From Actinomadura sp. DC4 (GTDB lineage Bacteria > Actinomycetota > Actinomycetes > Streptosporangiales > Streptosporangiaceae), in the NCBI RefSeq assembly GCF_030406325.1, contig NZ_JAUEQY010000037.1, forward strand, positions 33,447 to 97,446: DNA of 64,000 bases, in the 5' to 3' direction. Positions 31,460 to 54,035 of the stretch are shown here, one piece after another. A program made the position numbers and the translations under genes. Every line of letters starts with the position of its first letter. The first letter of the stretch is position 1. The notes under the pieces are model-generated. The model was given only the letters and a program-made list of their open reading frames with translations. It had not been told where the DNA came from and searched no databases.

Positions 31460-33905
31460 GAGGTACGGCGGCCCGGTCGTTGACCGGCACCACGGCAGCG
31501 ACGATCCCGACGGTGCCGAGCGGGAGCAGCGCGGCGGCCAGGCCGAGCAGTTCGTCGGCGCCGACCGGCTCCAGCCGCGCCGAGTCGCAGCTCGGCAGGA
31601 CGATCCGGCGCGGCGCGCGGCGGAGCCGTTCGAGGTCGTGGGCGCTGAGCGGGCCGTCGTCCATGTGCAGTGCGGAGAACATCGGGTTGTCGGACCGGAA
31701 CGTCCCGTGTGCGGCCAGATGCGCCAGCCCGCAGCCGTCCATCGCGGCCAGCACCGCGTCGGCGGTCGCCCGGCCCTGGCGGAGGACGGCCGGCCCGTCG
31801 TGGACCGCGGCGAGCGCGGACACCTCGTCGCGTCCCCCGGCCAGCCCCGGGCCCTGGACCAGCACGACGCTCGGCGGGACCGGGCCCGCGCGCAGCGTCC
31901 GCAGCCACGCGTCCGCCGAAGGCGCCGCGGTGTGGACGCGGTGGCGGAGAGCGGGGAGTACGGCCCACGGGACACCGTGCAGGCCGGCGGGCGGCACGAC
32001 GACCACCGGGCCCGCGCCGAGGTGCCGCGCGGCCGCGCCCAGGAGCAGGTCCTGCAGGCGGTGACCGCCCGTCTCCGCGAGCGTGAGGCGTTCCCGTGAG
32101 GCGCGGTACGAGAGGTGGTGCAGCGCGGACCGCAGGTGTTCCAGCTCGGTCAGCGCGTCGCGGGCCCGCCCGGCGGGAAACCTCCGGACCCGGCCCCGCG
32201 CGCACAGCAGGGCGTGCAACCGCCCCTCGACCTCGATGATCTCGATCAGCGTACGGTCGCCCAGCGCGGCGAGGAGATCCCGCGCGCCGAAGCGGCCCGT
32301 GGTCCCGCCCTCGCTCCTGGTCCGGTACGAGCGGGCGCGGATCTCGCCTTCCAGCCGGCGCAGCTCCCGGGTCAGATCGGTGTTCCGCGTGGTCTCCCAC
32401 CGCCGGTGGATCTCCCGGAAGGCCGTGAGGTCGCGCAGGAGTTCGGGGTTGCCGGGCGGCCGGGCCGGAGGAACGGCGAGCGTGGTGGCCCGCCAGCGCT
32501 CGCTCCACTCGAGGAGACGCCTGGTGTTGCCGGCGCGGAGGTTGATCCGCTGGGCGAGCGCCGCCAGCTCGCCGCCGCGCGCGGTGGCGCGTGCCCGCAG
32601 CTCGGTGGCGCCGAGCGTGAGCCGGTACTGGTCGAGCAGTTCCAGGCCGCGGCGGCAGCCGAGGAGGGCCTGGGCGCCGTGGCCGAGCGCGTCCGCGCGC
32701 AGGGCGTACGCCAGCCAGCCCTCCGCCCGCGCCAGCGGCGGGCCGGTGAGCCGTCCCCGCATGGCGGTGGCGAGCGCGCGGTCGGCGTCGGCGGGCCTGG
32801 CCAGCGCCAGTGCCACCCGGCCCGCGAGCAGTCCGGCGGGCACCGCCTCGGTGGTGTTCAACGCGAGCCGCTCCGCGAGCGTCCCGGCCTCCCGGAGCAG
32901 CCTGACCGTACGTTCTCCCGAGGCGAAGCGGGCCTGGCAGTGGGCGAGCCTGGCCTGTGCGCGCCACCAGTCGCGCCGCTGGCGGGTGAAGATCTCGGCC
33001 GCCTCGGCGGCCCGTACGGCGGAGGTCTCGGGGTCACCGGCCGCGAGCGCGGCGCGCGCGGCGGACAGCAGGAGCTCGGCCCGCCGGATCGGCTGCCCCC
33101 GCGCCCGTTCGATCGCCCGGATGGCCTGGTCGGCCTCGCCGAGCGCGTCCTGGGCGAGGCCGGCCATCAGGAGCAGGCCCGAGCGTTCGACGTGCAGGAC
33201 GTACATCGGGGTGCCGAGCTCGGCGTAGCGCCGGGCCGCCTCGTCGAAGTGCCCGAGCGCGGCCGGAACGTCGCCGCTGCGGTAGGCGGCCAGGCCGCGG
33301 TTCTCCACGGCCATGGCCATGTCGACCCGCTGCCCGGTCTCCGCGCACAGCCGCTCCGCCTCGGCGAAGTCCAGGTCCGCCGCCGCGGCCTCCCCCATCG
33401 CGAGCCGGACGGTTCCGCGGATGCTCAGCGCGCGGACCAGCCAGATCGTGTCGCGTGCGGCGCGGAAGACGGGTACCGCGAGCCGGAGGTCCGCCATGGC
33501 CTCGGCGTAACGTCCCAGCGTCCAGTAGGCCGCGGCCCGGCGGTGGCGCATCTGGGCCGCCGTCGGGCCCTCGGCGGACGAGAGCGCGGCTCCCAGCGTC
33601 GCGAGCCCCTGGCGGGTACGGCCCGCGAACACCAGCGCGGCGCCGAGAGTCCCGAGGACGTCGACCACACGATCGGCCGAACCGGAGCGGCGCGCGAGGT
33701 CGCGGGCACGCCGCAGGCTGACGATCGACGCCGTGACGTCCCCGAAGTCCCGCTCGTAGATGCCGATCGCCTGATGGGCGACCGAGGCGTCGAAGGCACT
33801 CGGGGAGTCGGACAGAAGGGCTCGTGCCGCCGAGACCGCCTCTTTCGGCCGGGCGAAGACCATGGGAAGCAGGTCGAGCGAATTCCCAGAACCGCCTCCG
33901 GCCAC
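31323..33905 (-). CDS. TPR-CHAT caspase-like protease
   Basis: 860 residues. Residues about 1-470 are helical TPR-type repeats (for example AHQAIGIYERDFGDVTASIVSLRRARDLARR, AAYWTLGRYAEAMADLRLAVPVF, AAYRSGDVPAALGHFDEAARRYAELG). The C-terminal ~330 residues are a CHAT domain: VVVVPPAGLHGVPWAVLP, catalytic His733 in LAHLAAHGTFRSDNPMFSALHMDDG, and catalytic Cys773 in RIVLPSCDSARLEPVGADELLGLA, ending GGSMAGALYDARR. CHAT is a clan CD (caspase/separase-like) peptidase; TPR-CHAT proteins act as regulated proteases in conflict and cell-death settings. GTG 33905 has no ribosome site, but TAGCAT sits 7 nt before it, which would suit a leaderless mRNA. It diverges from an intracellular subtilase across 108 bp, suggesting a two-protease module. 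Confidence 0.87.
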   Translation of the reverse strand: MAGGGSGNSLDLLPMVFARPKEAVSAARALLSDSPSAFDASVAHQAIGIYERDFGDVTASIVSLRRARDLARRSGSADRVVDVLGTLGAALVFAGRTRQGLATLGAALSSAEGPTAAQMRHRRAAAYWTLGRYAEAMADLRLAVPVFRAARDTIWLVRALSIRGTVRLAMGEAAAADLDFAEAERLCAETGQRVDMAMAVENRGLAAYRSGDVPAALGHFDEAARRYAELGTPMYVLHVERSGLLLMAGLAQDALGEADQAIRAIERARGQPIRRAELLLSAARAALAAGDPETSAVRAAEAAEIFTRQRRDWWRAQARLAHCQARFASGERTVRLLREAGTLAERLALNTTEAVPAGLLAGRVALALARPADADRALATAMRGRLTGPPLARAEGWLAYALRADALGHGAQALLGCRRGLELLDQYRLTLGATELRARATARGGELAALAQRINLRAGNTRRLLEWSERWRATTLAVPPARPPGNPELLRDLTAFREIHRRWETTRNTDLTRELRRLEGEIRARSYRTRSEGGTTGRFGARDLLAALGDRTLIEIIEVEGRLHALLCARGRVRRFPAGRARDALTELEHLRSALHHLSYRASRERLTLAETGGHRLQDLLLGAAARHLGAGPVVVVPPAGLHGVPWAVLPALRHRVHTAAPSADAWLRTLRAGPVPPSVVLVQGPGLAGGRDEVSALAAVHDGPAVLRQGRATADAVLAAMDGCGLAHLAAHGTFRSDNPMFSALHMDDGPLSAHDLERLRRAPRRIVLPSCDSARLEPVGADELLGLAAALLPLGTVGIVAAVVPVNDRAAVPLMLALHRALKDGGSMAGALYDARRRMPDDPSHQACALSFVAIGAA

Positions 33906-34013
33906 GCGGTCGATGCTAGTTCGGTGAATCGCGGCTCGTCCATCCGGAGATGTATCAGGAAGAGGCTCTGGGACTCTGCCTCATGAAGCCACTAACGACG
34001 AGGAGATCGCTTA

Positions 34014-35483
34014 ATGCCATCGCGAAGGTTCGTCGAGCAGCTCGAGACCATCCAGTCGGATATGAACGCTCCGATCGCCGCGGGTTCGTCGGGCACCGGT
34101 CCAGCCGATCCGCCCTGCGTGTTCCGGCGCGGCATGATCATGGTGAGTCCGCAGGACGCGGACCTGCTCTGCAACGCCGACGACAGCCCCCTGCGGGATC
34201 TCCACGCCCGGCGGAGCGACGACATCGAGCGCTCGGGTCTGGCCCGCGTACGCGTCGGCGAACCCACGGACGAGGAGTTGATGGGCACCGGCGTCATGGA
34301 GGTGGACGCCCACGTCGGGGAGGCTCTCCACCGCCTCGGGAGCACCTTCCGCGGACGGACGATCCCCGCTTCACCAGTCCACCTCATCGGGATCACGAAC
34401 GGAACGGTCTGCCCGGCCGACGAGCCGTGGCCGGCCACGGCGCCGCCGAGCATCCACGGAGCGGCGGTCGCGGGGCCGACGCAGCGCCGGCCACGCGTCC
34501 TGGTCGTCGACACGGGCCTGGTGGCGGGGTTCGGGGATCTGTCCGGTCTGCGCGACGTCTGGGGAGACTTCAGGCTCGACGAGACCGACAAGGACGGGTA
34601 TATCCGCGAGTACGTCGGCCACGGAACCTTCATCGCGAGCCTGCTGGGGGCCATGGCCCCGACCGCGGACATCTACGTCAGCAACGCGATCCCGCGACCC
34701 GGTGCGACGTTCGAGGACGACTTCGGCGACAGCCTCTTCACCGCAGTGGAGGCGTTCCGGCAGAGGTTCGCGCCGGACGATCCCGACGCGTGGCCGGACA
34801 TCATCAGCCTCTCCGCCGGGACCAACCTCTACTACGACCCGGAGAGTGGCTCCGGCCGTCACAGAAACGGCCTGCTCGCGCTGAACAATTTCATGCAAAC
34901 GCTGAAGGACAAGGCGACGCTGCTCGTGGCGGCGGCGGGCAACAATGGAAACTCCATCCGCTTCTACCCGGCGGCCCTCGCGGAGCAGAACGATTTCTCC
35001 GAGGCCGTCGTCTCCGTCGGCGCCCTACGCGAGAATCCCGCCGACGGACGGACCTGTTTCAGCGACTTCGGCCCCTGGGTCAAGGCGTTCGCTCCCGGAG
35101 AACGGCTCGTCGCCGACTTCTCGGCGGCTCCTCGCAAACTCCATTACCAGCACAGGACGTTCGACGAGTGCCAGTTCCTTCCGCCCTCGGACAACTACCC
35201 CTGCCCCTGCCAGACCCCGCCGCACGACGGAGTGGCCACGCGCGACTCGCACACGCGGAGTCCGCTCGTCTCGGTCGGGGACTTCACGACCACGCACCGG
35301 GCACAGTGGAGCGGCACCTCGTTCGCGACCCCGATCGTCGCCGGCTACATCGCACAGCGGATGGCACTGGACGACCGCGCCGACGCTCGCGGCGTCTACG
35401 CGGACCTGCGAAAGACGCTCCCGAAGATCGAGGTCGCGGGCGAAACGGCCCTCAAAGTCGTCCCCGATCAGCTCTCACGTTGA
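34014..35483 (+). CDS. Intracellular S8 (subtilisin-like) serine protease
   Basis: 489 residues, ATG with GAGGAGA upstream. There is no signal peptide; residues 1-155 are an uncharacterised N-terminal region. The catalytic set is complete: Asp166 in VLVVDTG, His203 in YVGHGTFIASLLG, oxyanion Asn310 in AAAGNNGN and Ser436 in WSGTSFATPIVAGYIA. A Cys-rich insertion (TFDECQFLPPSDNYPCPCQTP, about 385-405) precedes the Ser block, possibly a metal or disulfide site. Being cytoplasmic and divergent from the TPR-CHAT protease, it may be activated by, or be the target of, that protease. A hairpin follows its stop. Confidence 0.88.
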   Translation: MPSRRFVEQLETIQSDMNAPIAAGSSGTGPADPPCVFRRGMIMVSPQDADLLCNADDSPLRDLHARRSDDIERSGLARVRVGEPTDEELMGTGVMEVDAHVGEALHRLGSTFRGRTIPASPVHLIGITNGTVCPADEPWPATAPPSIHGAAVAGPTQRRPRVLVVDTGLVAGFGDLSGLRDVWGDFRLDETDKDGYIREYVGHGTFIASLLGAMAPTADIYVSNAIPRPGATFEDDFGDSLFTAVEAFRQRFAPDDPDAWPDIISLSAGTNLYYDPESGSGRHRNGLLALNNFMQTLKDKATLLVAAAGNNGNSIRFYPAALAEQNDFSEAVVSVGALRENPADGRTCFSDFGPWVKAFAPGERLVADFSAAPRKLHYQHRTFDECQFLPPSDNYPCPCQTPPHDGVATRDSHTRSPLVSVGDFTTTHRAQWSGTSFATPIVAGYIAQRMALDDRADARGVYADLRKTLPKIEVAGETALKVVPDQLSR

Positions 35484-35510
35484 GCGGAGCGATCGTCGCT
35501 TCTCCGTACG

Positions 35511-35552
35511 CCGCCGACGCTGGGCTCTCGTCAGAGGAGCGCCCAGCGGCGG
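35511..35552 (+). terminator. Hairpin terminator after the subtilase gene
   Basis: CCGCCG-ACG-CTGGGC (35511-35525) pairs with GCCCAGCGGCGG (35541-35552), a 12-bp stem with a 3-nt bulge and 15-nt loop, starting 28 nt after the stop. Position and strength fit a terminator for the rightward gene. Confidence 0.55.
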
Positions 35553-35675
35553 ACGGGCTCCGGGTGGTCGGCGCGGCTCGCCGATGTCCGGACTTCCTCG
35601 GTTGCGTCGGGGTTCATGTCTAGTTCTACGGCTCGCTCCGCCGGATAGTTCAACGTGGACGAGCGAATTCACCCA

Positions 35676-35694
35676 CCCGCCGGGCTTCGGCGGG
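35676..35694 (-). terminator. Hairpin just after the giant toxin gene
   Basis: CCCGCCG (35676-35682) and CGGCGGG (35688-35694) form a tight stem with a 5-nt loop, 4 nt past the stop of the leftward toxin gene. A plausible terminator for that gene; no U-run. Confidence 0.5.
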
Positions 35695-35698
35695 CCGG

Positions 35699-49726
<14,028 letters not shown>

Positions 49727-49881
49727 GGGATCAGCCCTTCCTCATCATGTCGCCGGCCCGCTCGTACGTCGCCGATGACGGACCGGCCGGGCGAGTCAGG
49801 CCCACCCGCCCGCCGGCCGTCGCGGGTCGTACGCCGTGGTCGAGGGTGTCCGTCATCGGTCTCTCCTTCCGTCCGAGGTGG

Positions 49882-51999
49882 TCAGCCGGCCGCCGTGGAG
49901 CCGCCGGTCTCCTGCTGGGCCTCCTGGGGCTCCGTACGGGGGCGGCGCGGCGGGTCCGTACGCCTCCGGCCGCGGACGGCGGCGGCCGAGAACATCTCCT
50001 CGGCCTCGAACTCGTCGTCCTCGCCGAGACGGCCGATCACCCCGGAGCCGACCGCCACGGTCGTGCCCCAGATCTCCTCGTCCTCCGCGAGCCAGGTCTG
50101 CCGCTGCCGTTCCTGCGGCTTTTCGCCACCGGCCCCCGCGCCGCCCATCATCGGCGGGAAGAACGGGACGCCGCCCGATCCGTCACCCGAGGACGCCGCG
50201 CCGGGCGGCCCGGCCGGGCCCGCCGCCTGCGCCGGCGTCGGCATTCCGTTCCCTCCTCCGCCGGGTACGGCCGCGAAACCGCCGCCTACGCCGGAGCCGC
50301 CCGGCCCGCCGCCGAAGCCGCCGGGCAGGCCACCCGCGCCCGCCTGGGCGCCGGCCCCGTGACCGATCGACAGGCCACCGCCGTTGCCGGCCCCCTGCCC
50401 GGCCCCGGGGAACGTGAGGTCACCCGCGCCGCCGCCGGGCGGCAGGGTGCCCGGGGGCAGGACCGTGTCCGAGCGCCCCGCCCCCGGAGACAGGATCGAG
50501 GGGTCGAGGTCACCGTCACCGACCGGGAAGGTCCGGCCGTCGCCCGGGCCGCCGGGCTCGACGAAGGCACCGTCCCCGCCTGGCCCGACGGTGCTCGTGC
50601 CGCCCGCGTCGCTCCCGGAACCACCCCCGGGCGCCGTCAGGCCCGGGAAGACCGTCCCGCCCAGCCCACCGGCCGCCGGGTCGGCGCCGCCGGCTCCCAC
50701 GTCACCGGGTGACGGCAGGCCTCCCCCGGCACCGGGGTTCGAAAGATCCGCGCCCCCGCCGGCGGACGGGTCGAGCGGGCCCCCGCCGGGGTCCAGCAAT
50801 CCGTCTCCACTCGGATCCGGCAGACCTTCGCCGTCGGCACCACCGGAAGGATCGGGCAGGCCCGTACCGTCCGCGCCCGCGTGGGGATCGGGCAGGTCCT
50901 TACCGTCCGCACCGGCGTTCGGATCGGGCAGGTCCTTACCGTCCGCGCCCGCGTTCGGATCCGGCAGGTCCTTACCGTCCGCGCCGCCGTCCGGGTCCGG
51001 CGGGCCCTTGCCGTCCGGGCCATCGGTGTCCGGCGACGGCTTGGGCATGGTCTCGGCCGGCGGCGGCGTGATCGCGACGAGCGCGCTGGCGGCCAGCTGG
51101 TACGCCGGTTGCAGCCGCGCGATCGCCGCCTGCGCGGGCGGGTCGAGCGAGCCCTTGAGCTTCGCGGTGACGTCAGCGGTGATCCGGCGGTTGATGGCCG
51201 ACCAGCCGGCCGCGGTCGAGAGGTCGCCGAGCGGATACCTGGACATGGCGTCCTGGATGAAGGTCTTCGCCCCTGCCGTGTCGTAATCGTCCAGGGCATA
51301 GTTCGCGTCGCCCTTGACGATCCTGCTGGAGTGGATCCAGTCCATGACGGCCGCGACCTCGGCGTTGATGCGTTCGACAACGAAGTCGCGCAGGCCGGAG
51401 ACGCTCTGCCAGGCGTTCACCATCGACGTGTTGAACGCCTGCAGCGCGTCCCCGGCCGCGCCCACCGCGTCGGCGATCGGCGCGCCGTGCCTGCTGGTGA
51501 GCTGCTCGTGGGTGTCGGTCAGGCCGTCCCCGTTCGCCTTGAGACGCCACCGGACCAGGAACGCCGCCTTGCCCCGGATCGCCGAGTCGGCGGTGTTCAC
51601 GCTCCCGGCCCAGGCGTGGAGGCCGTGTGCGGTCCCGTCGGCCCACACGGCCATCATCTTGATCGCCATCTCGAGGTCGCGCAGGCTCTGCAGGTCCATG
51701 CTCCCCCGCCGGCCCCGGCCGACGTCGTTCATCATCGCGTCGATGCCGGCGACGGCCGCGGCCCAGGCGTTGATGGCGTCTTCGTTGAAGTCGACGGCGA
51801 AGTAGTAGTGGTCGAAGGCGTGGTAGCTGACGCTGCCGGTCTCGCTTCCGCCGCTGTTGAACTGCAGCCATTCCGCGTTCGCCGCCGCGTGCAGGTCGGC
51901 GCCCTCGCCGGTGACCGCCGCGAGGGCCTGCTCGAACGTCCACTCCGGCCAGTTGGCGTTGCCGGGAACGCTCGGCACGCCGGCAGGGTCATCCGCCAT
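49882..51999 (-). CDS. ESX-like helical protein with long Gly/Pro/Asp repeat tail (type VII secretion partner)
   Basis: 705 residues. Residues 1-310 are alpha-helical and ESAT-6/PPE-like in style (WPEWTFEQALAAVTGEGADLHAAANAEWLQF ... INAWAAAVAGIDAMMNDVGRG ... LRDLEMAIKMMAVWADGTAHGLHAWAGSVN), but I see no classical single WXG turn. Residues about 310-620 are low-complexity, including ~11-residue repeats of GADGKDLPDPN and Gly/Pro-rich stretches. The end is charged (EEMFSAAAVRGRRR...). It lies directly upstream of the giant toxin, 155 nt apart, in the same direction, so it is probably a co-secreted partner or chaperone. No ESX ATPase or membrane component lies in the window. Its promoter faces the sigma-factor gene and contains operator site A. 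Confidence 0.7.
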   Translation of the reverse strand: MADDPAGVPSVPGNANWPEWTFEQALAAVTGEGADLHAAANAEWLQFNSGGSETGSVSYHAFDHYYFAVDFNEDAINAWAAAVAGIDAMMNDVGRGRRGSMDLQSLRDLEMAIKMMAVWADGTAHGLHAWAGSVNTADSAIRGKAAFLVRWRLKANGDGLTDTHEQLTSRHGAPIADAVGAAGDALQAFNTSMVNAWQSVSGLRDFVVERINAEVAAVMDWIHSSRIVKGDANYALDDYDTAGAKTFIQDAMSRYPLGDLSTAAGWSAINRRITADVTAKLKGSLDPPAQAAIARLQPAYQLAASALVAITPPPAETMPKPSPDTDGPDGKGPPDPDGGADGKDLPDPNAGADGKDLPDPNAGADGKDLPDPHAGADGTGLPDPSGGADGEGLPDPSGDGLLDPGGGPLDPSAGGGADLSNPGAGGGLPSPGDVGAGGADPAAGGLGGTVFPGLTAPGGGSGSDAGGTSTVGPGGDGAFVEPGGPGDGRTFPVGDGDLDPSILSPGAGRSDTVLPPGTLPPGGGAGDLTFPGAGQGAGNGGGLSIGHGAGAQAGAGGLPGGFGGGPGGSGVGGGFAAVPGGGGNGMPTPAQAAGPAGPPGAASSGDGSGGVPFFPPMMGGAGAGGEKPQERQRQTWLAEDEEIWGTTVAVGSGVIGRLGEDDEFEAEEMFSAAAVRGRRRTDPPRRPRTEPQEAQQETGGSTAAG
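50790..51000 (-). repeat. ~33-bp tandem repeats in the ESX-like gene tail
   Basis: About six units encode PDPNAGADGKDL-type 11-residue motifs, the central three being almost identical. They form part of the disordered, acidic tail. Coding repeats, not a CRISPR array: there are no spacers. Confidence 0.85.
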
Positions 52000-52328
52000 G
52001 GGTCCTCTCCGCGATCAGAACCGAAGCCTCTTGAAGCGCCATGGCCCGGAGAACGGTGCCCGGCGCACCGAGGGTTCACTCACGCAGAAATGCCGCAGGC
52101 GACCTATCCGGCAATTTCCTCTCAGTGCACGGCATTTCTCTCGACGTGCACAGAGAAATCCGGCGAACAATAGCTATGAGCAGCGAGAACACCTCTCCAT
52201 ACAGCCAGATAAGGAGGTGTCCGTTGGCCGTACACCGGGTCGTTCGTTGGGGCGTCATTGGCGGCCCGCCGCACGCTCTACCCACGTTCACAAAGCCACA
52301 CCCGGCAATGCGGAAATGGGGAATCACG
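52000..52328. promoter_or_regulatory. Divergent control region between the toxin operon and the ECF sigma gene
   Basis: AT-richer than its surroundings, with no gene I can support. It contains operator site A (52125-52149). It also contains a near-perfect ribosome site, AAGGAGGTG (52211-52219), placed 4 nt before TTG 52224, which is in frame with the sigma factor and would add 35 residues. Third-position GC of that extension (about 70%) is below that of real genes here, so I kept the shorter start, but the ribosome site is too good to ignore. Confidence 0.6.
52125..52149 (+). promoter_or_regulatory. Operator site A (GTGCAC-N15-GTGCAC)
   Basis: GTGCACGGC, an 11-nt spacer containing TTTCTC, then CGTGC followed by AC, giving two GTGCAC hexamers 21 bp apart. 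One of five matching intergenic sites in the toxin and biosynthetic regions. Between the ESX-like/toxin operon and the sigma gene. Confidence 0.7.
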
Positions 52329-52871
52329 GTGCGGAAAGACACGAACAACGACGCCACTCTCGACGAGGCCCGCCTGGCGGAGCTGTACCGGCGGCACGGA
52401 GCCCCGCTGCTTTACAGCCTCACCCGGCTCACCAACGGCGACCGGGCCAAGGCCGAGGACATCCTCCAGGAGACGCTCGTGCGCGCCTGGCGCAATCCGA
52501 AGGCGCTGGACTGCGGTCCCGCCGCGTGCCGGCGCTGGCTGTTCACGGTCGCCCGCCGGATCGCCATCGACCACTTCCGCATGGTGGCGGCGCGGCCCAC
52601 GGAGATCCCGGACGAGGCGCCCCAGGAGCGGGTCCCGGCGTACGACCCGTACGACGAGCTGGTCGACGCGTACGACATGGAGGCCGTGCTCACCCGGCTC
52701 CCCCGGCACCACCACGACGTCGTGGTCGAGCTGCATCTGCGCGACCGGTCGATCGCCGACACGGCCCGGCTGCTCGGCGTGCCGATCGGCACCGTCAAAT
52801 CGCGCAACCACCACGCCATTCGCGCGCTGCGGTCCATCTTCGCCGAAGAAGAGACCGACACCGCGGCCTGA
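52329..52871 (+). CDS. ECF RNA polymerase sigma factor
   Basis: 180 residues from GTG 52329 (GGGGA 7 nt upstream); TTG 52224 with a superb ribosome site is an in-frame alternative. Region 2 (about 15-85): LYRRHGAPLLYSLTRLTNGDRAKAEDILQETLVRAWRNP, then WLFTVARRIAIDHFR. Region 4 (about 115-170): LTRLPRHHHDVVVELHLRDRSIADTARLLGVPIGTVKSRNHHAIRALRS, with the helix-turn-helix that reads the -35 box. No anti-sigma gene is adjacent. It lies between the divergent toxin operon and the AraC-type gene, which follows by 174 nt in the same direction, so the two may be co-expressed. Confidence 0.9.
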   Translation: MRKDTNNDATLDEARLAELYRRHGAPLLYSLTRLTNGDRAKAEDILQETLVRAWRNPKALDCGPAACRRWLFTVARRIAIDHFRMVAARPTEIPDEAPQERVPAYDPYDELVDAYDMEAVLTRLPRHHHDVVVELHLRDRSIADTARLLGVPIGTVKSRNHHAIRALRSIFAEEETDTAA

Positions 52872-52935
52872 GGCCGCCGCCGGATCGGTCGTTGGTGACC
52901 TCGGCGTACGTGACCGGCGCCGGCAACGATCACTT

Positions 52936-52948
52936 TTCCGTACCGGAA
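52936..52948. promoter_or_regulatory. Small palindrome upstream of the AraC-type gene
   Basis: TTCCG-TAC-CGGAA is a perfect inverted repeat 98 nt before the AraC-type start, in the gap after the sigma gene. It may be an operator; it does not resemble the GTGCAC sites. Confidence 0.4.
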
Positions 52949-53045
52949 CACTGACCTTATGTGGACAGCCCGCAACCGAACTCGACGCTTACTATTCCGG
53001 CAGACTCCTCGATCCCCGGGAGTGCCGGGTCTGGAGGTGGGAGGA

Positions 53046-54017
53046 ATGGTCCTCATCCTCGACGCACAGCAGGTGCGCCCACGCGATCGGGCCGAGGCGA
53101 TCCGGGAGACCATCTGGAGCTCCGTCGTACGGGTCGAGATCGAGCACCAGCGCGACCCGAGGCGGATCGCCGCACGAGGCACGATCAGCGACGTCGGCCG
53201 GTTGAACGTCTGCTCGGTGCACTCCAACGCCACGACCGTCCGGCGTACGCCACACCTCACCCATGACGACCTGCCGCCGAGCGTGTTCTTCGGCCTGCAG
53301 GTGTCCGGGTCCAGCATGGTCGTCCAGGGCGAACGGGAGGCGATGCTGCGCCCCGGCGACATCGCCCTGTACGACACCACCCTCCCGTACACCCTGGTCA
53401 ACGACTCCGGCATCCACCAGCACTTCTTCCGTATCGCACAGAACGACCTGGCCCTGCCCGCCGACGCGCTCACCGAGCTGACGGCGCTCCGGCTCAGCCG
53501 GAGCGATCCCGTCCTGGACCTGGCCTCGACGTACCTCCAGCGGATGGCCGACCACCTGATGGCCGCGAACGACTGCCTCGCGACCGACCTCAGCGAGCCG
53601 ACCATCGAGCTCATCCGTGCGGCGATCATGACCCGCCTGCCCGACCCGCGCCTGGCACGCGAACCGCTCAACGGCACGTTAGAGCTGAGGATCATGGAGT
53701 ACGTGCGCGCGCACCTCGCCGAGCACGATCTCAGCGCGACGCGCATCGCCTCCGAGCACCACATCTCCGTGCGCCACCTCTACGCGATCCTGGCACGGGC
53801 GGGCATCAGCCTCGGCGACTGGATCCGGGAACAGCGCCTGGAGGAATGCCGGAAAGAACTCACCAAACCGGGCGCACGAGAGACTCCCATCTTCTCCACT
53901 GCGCAGCGATGGGGATTCGTCAACGCCGGCCATTTCAGCCGGGTGTTCAAGGAAGCGTACGGAATGTCGCCGCGGGAATGGCGCGATCGCCGGCGGGCCG
54001 AACACCAGGACGACTGA
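53046..54017 (+). CDS. AraC-family transcriptional regulator
   Basis: 323 residues from ATG 53046, preceded by GGAGGTGGGAGGA; longer frames lack this site. Residues about 20-190 are an AraC_binding_2-type cupin-like sensor (SSVVRVEIEHQRDP ... FFGLQVSGSSMVVQGEREAMLRPGDIALYDTTLPYTLV). Residues about 215-320 hold the two helix-turn-helix units: RIMEYVRAHLAEHDLSATRIASEHHISVRHLYAILARAGISLGDWIREQRL and RWGFVNAGHFSRVFKEAYGMSPREWR. This class binds direct repeats spaced about two helical turns, which fits the five GTGCAC-N15-GTGCAC sites around it. It is therefore the candidate controller of the toxin and biosynthetic genes. The ligand is unknown. Confidence 0.9.
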   Translation: MVLILDAQQVRPRDRAEAIRETIWSSVVRVEIEHQRDPRRIAARGTISDVGRLNVCSVHSNATTVRRTPHLTHDDLPPSVFFGLQVSGSSMVVQGEREAMLRPGDIALYDTTLPYTLVNDSGIHQHFFRIAQNDLALPADALTELTALRLSRSDPVLDLASTYLQRMADHLMAANDCLATDLSEPTIELIRAAIMTRLPDPRLAREPLNGTLELRIMEYVRAHLAEHDLSATRIASEHHISVRHLYAILARAGISLGDWIREQRLEECRKELTKPGARETPIFSTAQRWGFVNAGHFSRVFKEAYGMSPREWRDRRRAEHQDD

Positions 54018-54035
54018 GCCCCCGATCCGAACCGG

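Noticed and set aside
30280..32967. An 895-codon minus-strand frame spanning the DUF4126 and CHAT genes in another phase
   Set aside because: It crosses two real genes and an intergenic gap, is extremely Arg/Ala/Pro-rich, and has no domain.
49797..49856. A 19-codon reading frame with a very good ribosome site (GGAAGGAGAG) between the ESX-like and toxin genes
   Set aside because: The peptide is too short, with no known leader pattern. It could still be a small leader or a remnant, but I cannot support it as a gene.
50790..51000. CRISPR-like periodic repeats
   Set aside because: The ~33-bp units are contiguous without spacers, stay in frame and encode an 11-residue motif.
52872..53045. A GTGCAC-type operator before the AraC-type gene itself
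   Set aside because: No GTGCAC hexamer pair is present in this gap; only a small TTCCG-TAC-CGGAA palindrome was found.
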